Assembly: GCA_024349245.1 (NCBI GenBank)
Contig: JALDNG010000507.1
Location: 1-64,000 of the forward strand
Length of the DNA stretch: 64,000 nucleotides
Direction of reading: 5' to 3'
DNA from: Neodontobutis hainanensis
Taxonomy: Eukaryota; Chordata; Actinopteri; Gobiiformes; Odontobutidae
This document shows, piece by piece, positions 12,101 through 26,400 of the stretch. Numbering within the stretch: position 1 is the first letter of the stretch; each line of letters starts with the position of its first letter. The notes below the pieces were generated by a model, which ran no database searches, was not told where the DNA came from, and was given only the letters and a program-made list of their open reading frames with translations. Both the position numbers and the translations under genes were made by a program.

Positions 12101-15100
12101 TCCATCACTGAAAACAGTCTTCACAAAACTATTTTGGTAAAAGTGTCTGTCTTTGAATTTTTGGGTTTATAAATGTAAAATTTGAATCAAAATAAAAGTA
12201 TTTTAATGTAAATAAAGAGAAGTCATCTACTTTCAACAAGATAAAATAAATAAATTCAGTCTTTTTATTATGAAAATTCACTTGACATTTATCTCGATAA
12301 AATATGGTATTACATTTTTATACTGAGCGTCATAGACCGTTTATCAAAACATTTAAATCCATATTTTGATGCTTAAACGTATATTTAGTATATTAAGTGA
12401 ACTGCATTTGATTTTTTATTCATTAAAACTGAGCGATAGAATCACATTAAACAAGATTTGAAAATTCTTAAAATTCCCAAAGAAACAACATGTGAAAGGG
12501 TAAAAAAGTATGCATAAAAACCAAGACAAATTAAATATTTGTTGTTTTCAACAAACTTTTTGAATTTATACATTTTTTTCGAATGATAAATTGAAAAAAT
12601 TAAAATTTGGATTTTGTGATTTAATCGTCGGTTTCTTTAATTTTCAAAATTTTAAGAGATTCACAGCATAAAATTAATCATGATTTTTTTTTATTTCAAA
12701 TAACTAAATTAAAAAATTTTCAAAGATTAATAAAAATATGTTATTACTTGTTAATTCATTCTTTTAGGCACTCTACAAGTGAAGAATTTCTTAAAATGTC
12801 TGATTTTTTAAATAAGATTATTTATGAACAGATTTTAGTTTATTTGATCAACGTCGATTCAACATAACATATTATAAAGTGTGAAATAAAAAATATTAAC
12901 TTTGCAGGCTGTTTATAAAAAATTGATTTTATTTAACTGGCTCATCTTTTCTCTGGCCTTAAAGAATAATCATAAATTCAACTTTAGGAAGATACTAAAC
13001 ATAGATCACTCGTGAAAAGTTTGAGCTATTTGTGTTACGGCACTCACAGAAACCATTTTAATCTACGATGACTTGCGAGTATTTATTCATAGGCGGTTTT
13101 AGCGCCTCTACATTTAAGAACATTCTCGAATATTCCCATCACAATTTTATCAATCTTTTTTTGCTGGTCTCATTATTATTTTCGGATTTTTTTATGATAT
13201 TTAAATAAGAATGATTAAGACCTATCATAAAATTTATCAAGAATGATACGTATATAGAAGTTATCTAAAGAATAGATGAGGTTTAAAATTGCTTATTTCC
13301 TACCCTAGACTACCGTCTGGATAAAAAACGCATGTCAACAAAAATTTTTAGATTCGTACATGTAACTCTCTTTGAACCGTCATATCTTTAATTCTTGGTT
13401 CCTTTATATCTAAGGCTGGATTATAAATGTGTATTTTATAGAAATAGAAAACTGCTGATTGTTTTTTGTCTTCGAATATACACTTTCTTTTTCCATTGAA
13501 TAAATTATGAGTTTGAGAATCCTGGCGTAAAAATATTTTCATCTTTCACATTTTACACTGATGCGAAAATAAAAAATATCCTGAAACATAACATGATATA
13601 TTCACGTAATTTTAAAAGATTTAACATTTATTTTAATTTTTTTTCTAAAATCTTGTAAATGGAAAAAATTTAATATTTTCATCAAACAGATTTGTTTTTA
13701 CTTTAAAAAATTGTCTTACATCATTCAAATACAGAAGTTTATTCGTTATGTTCAATAAAAATTCAAACATAAAAATTAAAGTTATTTTTTTCATATATTC
13801 AAATGCTAGCTTGACTTTCATATGTTAGGAATAATTTTAAGCCAATAAATTTGTTTAAAATTTTCATGTAATTTAATTGAAAAAATATTTAACTGAGATA
13901 AAATAAAATTTTAAAATCATTGAAAAAATCAGTAAAAATAACATGGTAGACAATTGGATCATAGTTTCCCCTTTTAAATCGTTTAGTATCGCACAAAATT
14001 ATGGCTATGCTTTATATTTTGCGAAAATTCTTATTTTCTATCCACAAAAGTACAATTAAATTCATTAAAAATTTAGTTTTGAAAGAATATCAAGTTACGG
14101 TAAATGGAATATTTGATCGTTTTCACAAATACGAAAATATTTATAGTATATCGATGGGAGGAAAATTATATTGTATTTTTTCAAGCGACCACTTTTATTA
14201 TCAATTTTTTATTTCACTCGTAACTTATCGTAGTCAAGATTCAGTCCTGTTCTTAAAGATAAAGAGTATCATACACCCGATCCTGTATGCTCTGTTTAAA
14301 AAAATATTCACAATAATTTGATATCTTCCATTGAAATTTTGGTTTTATCCTTTAAACACAAAAAAAATTGTGTCTTTTGTTTTATGAACTTAACAAGTTA
14401 ACCACAGAACGACAGAACTTGAATTGTGTGATAACGTATGAACCTGTTTGGTTCTTTTCATAGAATTTTATAAAGAGTAGGGTATTAACAAAAATATCAT
14501 TTTTAAAGAATAAGGGCAAAAAATTACCACAAAAAAGGTTAATCAGTCCGTTGTTTTTTCAACGATTTTATTTTATTTCTTAAGAAGTTAGAACAATCAA
14601 ACACACTTTCACGAAGAAAGAAATACAAATTAGCAAAAGAAACGTTATGAAAGCGTAAATAACCATTCATTAGTAACAAAAAGAGAGCAAATAAATTTAT
14701 TTTCAAAACTGTTAAAATTCCTAAAGTATTTCTTCCTCTAATATTGAAAAACTATAATTACGCGCATAAAATGTAATCCTAATATAAATTTTCCTTATTT
14801 AATTTTAATGATGTTGAGATAAAATAAAAGTTATAAATTAAATTTTCAGAGTTAAGCACACTAAAAGTTAGTTCTCCGTATTTGCTTTAACATTAATAAT
14901 TGAGACAATATAACTTCGACTACGTATACAATGAATTATGTCTCTGCATTTTAAAATATAACACGTTTTTGTAAAAACCCAAGTTTTTTTTTAATCTCTT
15001 TCCAAGATGTGAAAACTTCAACACGGTTAGGTGTTAGACAAGTTTCACATTTTCGGTTGTCCTACGCCAAGAGAACTTAAAAAATGAATTTGTATGAAAT

Positions 15101-18100
15101 AATTTTTCCCATATTATTCCCTTGCAAATAGAAAATTTATTTCAACTATAGACCCCATTTAACTAAAATGGTTTCAATTTAGGTTTCTGCCAGATATCGA
15201 TTCAAAATTCTTACTAAATTTAAAGTGTCTTTCACCAAGTGTTGATTCGAATTAAAATACTATCGTCTGAGATTTAAAATACCAAGATTGAAAGTTTAAA
15301 TATTTTATAAAGTTTCCGCTGAAAAATATTCAAGCTATTTTTATGGTTATTGACCATGACAATTTCTAAATGTGAGCGAAAACTCATAAACCAAGTAAAA
15401 ATATTTCATAACCATCCTAAAAAAATACACCGACGATTTTTGAAACATTTCATCATTTTTCAGATTTAAAAAAACTTTGTAATTCCGCATTTTATATGCT
15501 AACATGTAATCGATCTTGTAACCATGATAAGTTTCAACATTAACAAGACAGAAACTCTCACAAGTTTAATGTTCTCGAGAATTAATTGAAATTGAGCCCA
15601 GTTTTTGATTTGAACATGCTTCTGTTATGTTTTTTGTAAAATATACAAGTCATGTTCCTATGAACACGCCTGGAAACAGCTGAAATATCTGAACTCGTTC
15701 GGATTTCTTATTTGAAATACGTCGGTGCTCTTGAAAGATATCTCTCATGGAACCTCATAATAGGATGTGTCCATCATAAAATTAATATTTGTATTCTTGT
15801 TCGTAGACTCAAAAATATAGAAAAGACATCGAGAACGAATGCGTCTGTCGTTTTAAAATACTTTTTAACATCGAATTTTTTTGAATAAATTGGAGCCAAC
15901 GAAAAGCGAGGTACTTTTTAAAATAAATCGCAGTAAATTCAATGTTTTAAATGGCATTTAACATCGACCAAAACAAAGGTTACAAATATAGAAAAATATA
16001 GAAAGCGGTCAATATATTCTATGTCCGATCTTTGAAATTTATAAAAATAGTCTAATGATAAATTATGTAAAAAATGAATTTAACCAAGGTAAAAATGATA
16101 ATCTTTTAAATGTAAGGGTATGAAGTGTTTCGCTTACGACTCCCTGTTTGGGAGAACCGAGCATTATGGATAAACTGAAATGAAGCTTTATCATCAGTTG
16201 GTTGTACAATTATAGTTGGAACTTTTTTGCATATTTCAGAATCCTTGTTGAAAGCGATTAAAGATCAAGTTGAAGGACAGTACTACTCTTATATCCATCA
16301 AGCCAGGAAATCATTTATACTATTGTATAGAGAAGATTTTTGGATAAATACCAACTATTCACCAATTTTTTGTAAAAAAGATATGCTGGTATTTTTCGAT
16401 TTAAATGAATGACGATAAAATATTTTTCAATTTGTTTGATGTCGAAAATACCCAGAAGAGGGGGAAAAATCAAAAATCAGAATCAATGATAATTTTTAAA
16501 TATTCATATATTTTATCATTAAAAATAAAATTAAAACACAAATATCCCATTTGTATCCTAACCAATTTGATTGTTTTGAGTTATTAACGTAACCCTACAT
16601 TTTTAGATAAAAATTGTAAACTAGTTGAAATATAAGAGATGACCAGTTGCATATTTAGCATATTTACGTGTATATAATGGATAAAACGTTTGAGTATTTT
16701 TTAAATATTTTTTTTGGAAACAGTCTCGATTACATTTTTGTTAGACTTCATCATTTCTCTTAGCGCGATTTTACAACAGTGACCAATTTACATACAGCTT
16801 GAATGTCATAGAAAAAAATATTTCTTCAGATTCATCCGCTTTTGTAGCCTCGTCGTTTATTGGCTTTTAATTTTAGCTTTAAAAATCGAAATAAATCCTT
16901 GTTCCTAAAACATAAAAAATACTTTTCCTTGCCATCTTGTCATAAACATTGCCATGCGTTCATAGGTATGGGAGACCCGAAATTCTTTATGTTTGAGACA
17001 TAGGTTTAGCCTAGATTTTCAGATTACATAAAATTTGGGTTTTATTTTTCTGATGGTCAACTATAAAGTTAGGCTTGACGATTTTGATAATTAATCAATG
17101 AAGAGCTAAATTAAGAGTTTGAATAAAACTTGATAATTTATATCCAATTAAATGACTGGTAAGGATTTAATCACGGTGAAATCGAGCAATGCTTTTAAGA
17201 CAGACATTTATGTTAAATTCGCAGATTCTAAATCACTTTTTGAGATTACTCTGGTTTTATTTAAATGTGAGCTTTCATCATGATAAACAAAAATAAACTT
17301 AACTTTCCACGAGAAATCTTATGATAATTTGAACATTTAAAATTTTGTTGATAATAAAAACTCAGACTCTAGTAATTATTAATTTTTCATATTTTGCAGA
17401 TTCCTGCCAAAAAAGGATAAAGTATTAAATTTCACATCTACGACCTTGGCTTTCTTTAAAAGTTCAATCATGACAGAAACATCAGGGCTTTGGGTCCATA
17501 GATAGTTCCGAACACTTCTTGCCATCAAAATAATTATAAAAATGGGTAAATTAGGATATTTTCTAAAATAACCAAAGATATTGACAAAGTGAAATATTAA
17601 GTGGAAATAATTGCGTAAATTTAACATTTATAACACGGGACATAATTGTATGGTTAAAATCCCCCGCCGAGTTCGAAGAAAAGTTGTGAAAAATAAAAGT
17701 TCAAACATGCTAAATGACCTTATATCGTATTTTCTAACACCCACATCCCATATATTGTGTCCTAACTTCCTTAAATAAATGCTCTTAAGCTTGTTTACTT
17801 GTCAGCCAATGGTTCTATGAAGCAATCATATTCCTCGTGATAAAATCTGCACGTTGTATGTGAAAGAATAACTGAACGGTTGAGAAAGCGAACTTAGGAA
17901 AACCTCGTCTGAATCAAAATAGCACGTTTGATGGTAACTATTCAGCCATTAACGGCTGAGTTACTCGTTTTTAAGTTTTGTCAAATAAATACGATTCGAA
18001 ATGGTCTTTTAATTTTCTCTCACTTGAATAAAGAGACCGAAAGAAATGAACTTCGTATGCTCGCAAGGACAAGATTTTAACATTCATATGTATTAAATTT

Positions 18101-21100
18101 AATCCACTAACCTCATGTTTATTTGAAGTGACGAAGTTTTCTCACTTCAAAAATGATATTTGTGAAAATAATGTCGATGATTAAAATCGCAGTGTTATTT
18201 TAAGAAATAAACAAGATTTTTATGGTTAATTATGAATTTTATCTTTTTAAAGTTGCATTTTGTGGCTATATTTCTGGATCCGACGTTTTAACCAAACACG
18301 TACTACGGTGATAATAGTGCATAATGAAACAGTTTAATCACAATTTAATGGTTTAAAATAAAAAATTCAATGAAACGAAACGAAACATATTTCTGTTCAA
18401 TTGTTATAAAGTCCATTTTAATATCTTACGCGCGCTCAAGAAGATCAGTTCAATGCAATAAAAATAATCGCCGTTTTTTCTTGAATTAAAATGGTACACA
18501 ACAGCCAAAACTACTATACTCTTTGTCAGGAATCAAAAGCGTGAGAAAATTAGATTTAATTATTTTTACAAAGAGGTAAAAAATAAGATTTTGGTGAAAT
18601 ATTTATAAATATACACTTTTTGGTGTATTAAATTAAGAAAAAATATTTGAATGTTGATGTTGTTTGAGACTTCCAGAAATGTCAATGGGTCATTTCAACA
18701 CAACTTCACAATCAAAAACCCAACCATATAAGACTTTCAAGTTATATATATATATTAGTCCTTGAAATAAAACCAGAGCCAAACTAGTCAAAGAAAGCGT
18801 ATACGTCTGTATCATAAAAATATTTTGAACTAAGTTTTGAATTTTATAATTGACAAAATTTGAATTCTCGCTTTTATATAAAAACTTTATAATTTTAAGA
18901 ATTCCATTGGCGCGAGTATTTAAACATTCTTTATTGGCAGGACAACAAGTAGTTCTTCAAAATATACGATTTATGCTCTGTTAGAATGTGAAAATAATTT
19001 TATTTTCACATTTTAAAATCAAAAACAATCATAAATTTTCTTAATATTTTTGATATTTTGAAAAATCAATTTCGTGTTTTTAATATTAAATAACGCAAAA
19101 AAGATAATTCGAAACTGTAAAATATAAATATTGAAATCTTCGGTTTTGCGATATATTTTGATTTGTTTCAACCAGAGAGAAAAAATATATTTAAAAATAT
19201 CACTTTTAAAATTTTTAGCATCTTGAACAATATTCCATTTGGAATCGATTTAAAGCCTTTTTAAAATAGTTAAACTCAAACACAACAATTTATGCTCAGG
19301 TCAATGTCATTGAGTCAAACCTTCATTACTATCTATGTTTTCGAGCGTATTCTTGTAAAGATACAACATTAAAAAAAACCCGCATTTAAAATTGTTTTTA
19401 GTAAAATATTAACCATTTTGTTTTAAGTGAATAACTTTTGAAAAAATTGTTGTTTCTCGTTGACCAGAATAAAAGAGAAAGGTTCCACAACATAGATAAA
19501 GTGCCTCGATGTAAAATCACAAGATTCACGAATAAATAACAATTAAATGCTCGTTGAATAAACTCTAAATTTCTAATCACAGCTTTACGAATAAAACCGA
19601 ACCAGAACTATTTTTAACTCTTTTGTTTCTTAAAATTCTTAAATCTTGTGACTTTTTTATTTAAATTAACACGAATTTCATGAAAATATTTAAAACTCTT
19701 ATTTATCTCTCAAGACTCTAACACAAAATTTTTTTTTCAAATATTTTAAATCTAATAAATATCAAAGTTTAATTTGATAGGTTTTGGTGATTAAAAATCC
19801 TCTTTATTTGATTTGGTATTTCAAATTTTTAGCCCTTAAAAACTAATCAAATAGTTCAAAGTTAATTTTAGCCATGAAGATATAGCGAAAAAATAAAAGT
19901 TTTTAAATTGTGTATGTACTGGTTTTTGTTACTTTGATGGATTTTAAGTGTTTTTTTAAACCTTTAAAAGTTAAAATAAAATAGCTTTATGTGCAGCGTA
20001 CCATACATTCTTCGATCCTTCCCATCAAATAATAAGGGATCGCCTTCTTTCGTGTCTAAACGTTCTTCTCCTATTGGTCCCTTCGTTGCAATTAGATTCA
20101 TTGTATCAACAGTAAAATAATTTTTCACATGTTAGAGTAAACTATTCTGAAAATAATTTCAAAATTTGCGTTGGAAAAATTTCCTTCGTATTAAAAAAAA
20201 GTTTTTCACACAGTTTCTAAAAAATCTTCTCAAATACGATGCTAGAAAAATTTGGTTTTCTTCATTGGGGATTCCTTGATAGATCAAATCCATACAGGTA
20301 AGGAGGGCCTTTTACCATTGTCAAAGAAAGAAAATAGACGCCGCCACTTCCAAATTACCAATGCCTCCGGCCTGAGATAGATTACCCTAATTGGTAGAGG
20401 AGAGAGTGAGCGTTTCAGTAGACAGTAGTCCCACACTCTCCGAAACTAGATAAAATCATAAAATTATCTTTATGAAGATACGGAACATCGGTATCTGTTT
20501 AGCATGGTCTCATCGAAGAGCGTTCAGATATTTAAACTGTTTCATCTTTAGGCTTGTACTGAGTATTTTTCATATGTATTAACGAAAACGATATTAGAAT
20601 TCGAAAATATTTAACATAATGAGTTTCGAATTTTAGCTTCTGTATCTGCCAACTTTATAAGATCAGAATGATATGATTTTAATTTTAAACTTAAGTGTGC
20701 CTTCTAATCAACTTTTGTGAGCCTGTTTCTAATCCAGCAATGTACATAGTTCAAACGGGAAACAAACTTTTATCGGTTTAGGGCTACTAAAATGGCCAAG
20801 AGCTAGATTTTCAATTTTTTAAGAGATATCCAAGCTTTCTGTTTTATTTTTTTGAAATATATGATAAAACATTGTGAGTCATAAATTCGTTAAGGTTTCG
20901 TTTCTTTTGTATTAGTCTGCCTATTTTCATGTTTTCGAAATCTATTCAACCCAAATACTATTATGGAAATCTTTGAATTTTTTAATTTCCATCAGATTTA
21001 TTTAGCCGCATTAGCAATTTGAAAAATTTTCGAAATAAGATAAATTTTAATGCTTCATAATTCTCCTTAACTTTTGATTTTATTCCTGGAATATACGAGA

Positions 21101-23253
21101 CTTTTGTATTTCGGAGGTTATGAAGGAAGTTGACATTTTTATTTAAAAATTATTTTTCAAAATATTCAAACATTGAATGATATACTTTTTGTTATTCATC
21201 CCGTTCTGTGTGAACCTAAACCTCTTTTAATTATCAAAAGATCGTTAAGTTTTTAATTACTCGTTCTGGCAATTTTTTATCCGATGTATTTAAAAGGCGC
21301 GCCAAATCGGGTAACATTCTGAGTTTTGTGAACTTATAAATAAAATATAATTGTAATTTTTCTATATTCTTTTTGTATAAACGTACTTTTTAAACAATTC
21401 TGCAATATCTACTCGGTGACCATTGTTAAATTACCAAGAATATTAAAAAATAGTGATTTATGTGATAATTTTTTCTGACTTCGACTTTTTTAGGATAAAA
21501 TTAATAAACTCATTGACAAACCTAGAGCTCCTTTTAATCTGTACTTTCAGCTTTTGAGTGGGAAACCTGTTTAGAAAGTATGTTATGAAATCTACTTAAA
21601 CTGTTTAATCTTGGATATTAGATTTAATGAAAAAACTAGTTGTCCGACCCAGTTTTGTAGAGGCTACATTCATATTTATATAACTTGTTATGGAACCAAT
21701 TCAAACATCCTTATTGGGAAAAGGAAAGCCTCTAGAATACTCATACCTATCGTTCTTGTAGGTATTTTTGAAATAACGAAATGTCCCCAACAGGTTTCAC
21801 CGCGTACTGGGGAACGATGTAATTTTATCGGAAACGAGTTATACGCCCATATTCAATTTAAAATCACAAGTTTTAAGAAAATGAAAAATTTCAGAATCGT
21901 TGTAATTTTGATCTTTTCGGAAGAAAAAGTCATCGTTTTATTGCATCGAAAGGGATTTTGATTGTGAAAATAACTTCACTCACTGTTTATTTAGCATACA
22001 GTTGATCGATGAAAAACAAAAGAATGGACTTGACGAACAAAAGCTGAAGCATTATTTTTTTCGAATAATGAAAAATATTCTCGCGATCTAGCTATCAGTG
22101 TGACCAATATTTAATTATTCCCAGGTTTGAATTGATATTAAATGAGAATATTTGTTCTATCACGATGGTGATCTGCACAACGTTCCTCAATTCAGAATTT
22201 CATCTTGAACGAAAAATATCAATTTGTAACATGCTTTTATTTTTCACCCTTATTTGAAAATTTCACTCGCTCGAAATATTTTCTCCCCTTTGTCAATATT
22301 GGGGGAATCTCCTCCGACATATGGACTCTTTTTATCAAACGGTAATTTTTTCGTGAAGATATATCCTCTATATCCCATTAAATCACACTTATATTCTTAA
22401 GAAATAAGCAGCAAACGAAATAATATCAGTGGTTCATATGGAAATATGATATTACTCAATAAGAATATTGACGTATCTTCTTTTGACAAGTTTTTAGAAA
22501 AGCTTTTAAATTCTCCGTAATGGTTCCTCAATGAAGATTCTCCGCCTGTTGTTCCTTGAATTTTTATTTTGTAAACGATAAGAGATATTAGTTGTGCACT
22601 CGGAATATAAAAAACCTCCAAAAGGATTTTATCATTGTGCGATCTTCAGCCTAAGTGTCATACAACTCATTTTATGACCTATACTAAATTAATTCAACGT
22701 TGAAGCATAAAATGCCGATTTTATAAGATTTGTAACGTTACTAGACTTTAATCAACTCACTCATTTAAAGAAATTTCAACTCTTCTTCTGAACATCTTCG
22801 TAGGCTTGCCCTTTATCCACTCAGAAGATCAAAATGATATATTTATCACCTCCACATTACGGGCTGGCCAAGCAAGATTATTAATGGAGAATCTGAATGA
22901 TATCGTCTGTTTTATTCACAAAATATTTTTGATTTGTTTTATAAACAGACAATATAATTTACTTCATTTTTCATGGAAATTTTAAAATTTAGTGATTGGT
23001 AGATTATGGTTAAAAATGTCGAAATACGTGCGAACATGCTCATAAGATGGCAAGTGTTATCAAAGAAAACATTAAATTCAGCAAGAATTTTAAATAACTA
23101 TATCGACAAAATCAATAACACCATAATCTAATTGGACCAGTAAACTCAATCATGATGTTCTCGGTATATTTTCTTTCTGATCATGAATTTATCATTTGTT
23201 ATTTTTGAAATTTATCTTCGGGTGGAGCGAAAAGCGATCTTCCATTGTGTAGA
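6107..23253. other. Long AT-rich stretch without a supportable gene
   Basis: About 17 kb, mostly around 70-75% A+T. ORFs of 60-116 codons occur (for example 10171-10455 minus, 14001-14321 plus, 21611-21961 plus), but in DNA this rich in A+T a few such lengths are expected by chance, and none shows a motif I recognise. Around 20.24-20.40 kb a short plus-strand stretch (GFLDRSNPYR, then GPFTIVK in another frame) resembles the start of a Gypsy-type reverse transcriptase and may be a worn fragment. Around 6.1-6.7 kb (minus) several short frames border GT...AG intervals and could be upstream exons of the gene at 5.5-6.1 kb. Confidence 0.4.
17934..17964. repeat. Inverted repeat / hairpin
   Basis: The arms GTAACT...CAGCC and GGCTG...AGTTAC pair perfectly over 11 bp around a 6-nt loop, with a 3-nt bulge in the left arm. 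It lies alone in AT-rich DNA with no gene nearby. No function can be assigned. Confidence 0.5.
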
Positions 23254-23441
23254 ATGAGTCAATCAGATATTCAAAAATATACTTTTAATCTTAACTTATT
23301 CCGAGTGCCTCTCGCGTGGGAGAAATCTAAATCCTTAAAGAGTAAAATAACAAGGTAAGAGCATACCCCAGTTGTTTCTTAAGACTCCAAGTTAGCATGA
23401 ATCAAGAGGAACTGAGTTTTCATGTTTTGACACTCTTCTAG
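23254..23441 (+). CDS. Candidate small two-exon ORF, unidentified
   Basis: An ATG ORF of 33 codons (starting MSQSDIQKY, with LFRVPLAWEKSKSLKSK further on) reaches a strong GTAAG donor at 23355. Removing 23355-23383 (29 nt) continues the frame for 18 codons to a TAG at 23439-23441, giving a 52-residue product. A 17-nt version ending at the earlier CAG keeps the same frame. The local base composition is less AT-rich than the flanks. No homology is recognised, and the intron is at the long end of the range seen here, so this could be chance or an exon of something larger. Confidence 0.22.
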
Positions 23442-26400
23442 GTTATTTGATGGGGATAAATTGAGTTCCACCCTAAAATGTGAACAAATTCACCTTTGTC
23501 GTCTTCTTACATGGTTATAAGCCGTAATTTTCTTGCTCCTACAACTAATATGAAATACTCTGTTAGATCCGAACATGGATTCGGATACCATAACACTCGA
23601 TAGAAAAGTTGAGAGAAAGGATAATGAAGTTGACGCTAATTTGGAACATCTGAATCTGGGTGGGTGAATTTAAATTCTGAACGTTATACAGGGTCGGTAC
23701 CTGACGAAATAACTGGATTTTGGGTATATTTGTTTTAAACCAACTACCAAGGGCTGGAACCAGTAAAATGGTCGCCATGAATGAAACAGAGAGGAAGGTT
23801 TCTATAAACCGCCAAAAAGCGTTAGAAATTAGACCGCGAATTTGATGCTTCACCTATAAAGTACAGGGCTCGTGCAAAAAGATCGAAAAAGTTCGAGATT
23901 GGTGTTACGCTTCCATGTTTATGGAATCGTAACGATCTAAAAAGGAAACGGGTGCTTAACCCAGGATCGGTTTGTCTTCCGAATACTGAATCGATTCTCT
24001 TTTCAAAAAGCACACTCTCGAAAGATACACACGCTCTCTTTTGAACAAACAAATCGTCCTGGTGTGGAGGATTTAAACCCAGAAACTACATCAGGGAGTT
24101 AAGTTCGCTCATTGTCGATGATCGTGGAAAAGATTTCTTGATCGCCTTTGGAGAGAAATGAGGTTTTTGACTAATTGTGGTAAAAGGGAGCGGTAGGAAA
24201 TTTAAAAAACAACGAAGAATTAATTTGAAAACTTTTTGATCACTTCCAACATTTTACAAAATCAATGCAGGCTCATGTTGATTAACTCAACATAATTCCT
24301 AGTAATGTGTTCAATTATTGGAATTTCTGTGTTTAGTCTGCTGTTACTTTTGCCCAATGTAAAATACATCGTATGTTCAAATTTGAAGCCCAGACGTATT
24401 AAACTTTATTTATAGATCGAAATTTCTTGTGCATTGCGTGGGAAATCGATTAAATATTTCAGGACTATCAATAAAGATGGGGAGTTGTTTTTCAATATTC
24501 TTTATTTTTGAGAAAATTTAAAAGGAAATATCGAAAATACTCGCTGAAAGATGTGGGATCAAAACAGAAACTACTAAACAATGAACTTTTGAAATATTAT
24601 AAATTCATGTGTAAATTTAACGTCTCAAAATTTTTTTATTCAAATTTTAAAAATTCATGAAAGGTACGATTAACACGTGAATCATTTATTTAAAATTTAT
24701 GCGATGTGATATTTAACATTTTTCCTTTTGAATAAAAACATGGTTTTTATGTTTTATAATTTTGGAAGGAGGAAAAATTAAAAAAAGGCGATTTTTATTA
24801 GTTTTTATACGTGCGTGATTTTTGTTATTTGGGCACTAAACCTACGATGATTGCGGTTAAACTAGATGAGCCGTTTTATCTATTCGTAGTTTCAACTGAA
24901 ACTTTTCATTACATTGAGAAAAACAATCTCTCATTATAATAATTTAGTTAATGTCTTTAGGATGCATTTTTAAATCCTATTTATATCAAAAAGATCTCAA
25001 ACGTTTTAAATTTCAACTTATTTTTCGTAAAAATGTTTGGAATAAAGTTAGTTAAAAAATCAATAAAATTTTTATGCCTGTATTTTCATTCTTTTTCAAC
25101 ATTTTCAAATATTAAATTGGGTTGATCGGAATTTTGAAAAAGAATGTTTATTTTTTACGCTCTCTCAACGATAAACCCAAACCCCACAATTTCGAAACAT
25201 TGTGCTCTCAACCAAACGCGGCGTAGTTTTTTGAAAAGTGACCAATTTGAGATGATTAAACCTGGGGAAAACTGCAATAAAGGGCCGAAAATGAATAGCA
25301 GTTATAATAGCTGTTTACTCATTGGTGTGCCGTTGAGATATTTTGATGAGTGCTTATATTCGGTCAAATCGTAACCCAAATACCCTACTTTTGACTCCTG
25401 CATATTTTCATACTCACAACACTAGATTTGTTAATTTCATTTCAAAAAATCCTAAAAATATAAGTTTTGCAAGATTTATAATTATTTATAATTTTTGGGG
25501 TGATAGCGATCACACCTTCAAACTGCATCTTGTGAAGGGTTTCGTTTACCGATTCCTGTTTAATTTTAATACATAAGTGCTTCAAAATATATCATTTGCT
25601 TTATGTTTTAAAATTGATATTTCCATTAAATATACGATTAAATTTTTAAAAATCATCACATTAACATGTGTATATTTTTGGAAAATTAAGATATGATTCA
25701 AGGCAGATAAATCTTGCCCTCTTGGATTTTTGTTTTTATCTTAAGACCCGCAGGCGTATGGTGGCATTTTAAAGTATTGTGAGGTTTATCCTTGAAAGTC
25801 TGATGAACCCTGATCGTATCTTTGTTTCTTCCACGTGAGCGGATTCCATCGAGATAAGAATAGTCTAACCTTTAGAGAACAGTGTGAAAATTTGAAGGAT
25901 TGTGTAAATCACACTACTTAACATGGGAGAAACCTATATTATGGAGAAATCTAATTAAGAACGCCTTAAAACAAAGTTTTACCGAAGAACACAGCTCTGT
26001 TAACCCCTTCGAAAAAGGTCGGCGTTGGTTTTACTCACCCCGATCCATCAAAAAAGAACCACAGTTAATCAAAAAATGATATTTTGTGTCACCCATTTTA
26101 AAGCAGGATGGTGATCTTATTTGGAAAATTTCATGAGAAGCTTTAAAAGCCTGGTTTTTAACGTTGAAATCGTCATATGCGAGAAACTAAATTGTTTTTG
26201 AAGACTGAAAACGATTCAAACAAATCCGGTGGTCGTTCGAATGAATTTTTCCTCAATTTACTCATAAATGCCCTTCTGCTTACTAGGTTTGCCGTTCAAC
26301 CCCTTAGCTTCGTTTAGCACCCTTGTCCAAACGATTATTTCAACTATTCTACTATGGGTAGCGTGACTCTTACTAAATAAATCAATTACCATCATATCAG

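Noticed and set aside
14001..14321. 106-codon plus-strand ORF
   Set aside because: Extremely AT-rich composition and no motif. About one ORF this long is expected by chance in 64 kb of such DNA.
20395..20450. Possible structured RNA (GAGAGTG...CACTCTC arms)
   Set aside because: Only a 7-bp stem, and no match to U1-U6, SRP, RNase P or tRNA landmarks that I could see.
21611..21961. 116-codon plus-strand ORF
   Set aside because: The opposite strand is also open over part of it, no domain is visible and no splice partners were found.
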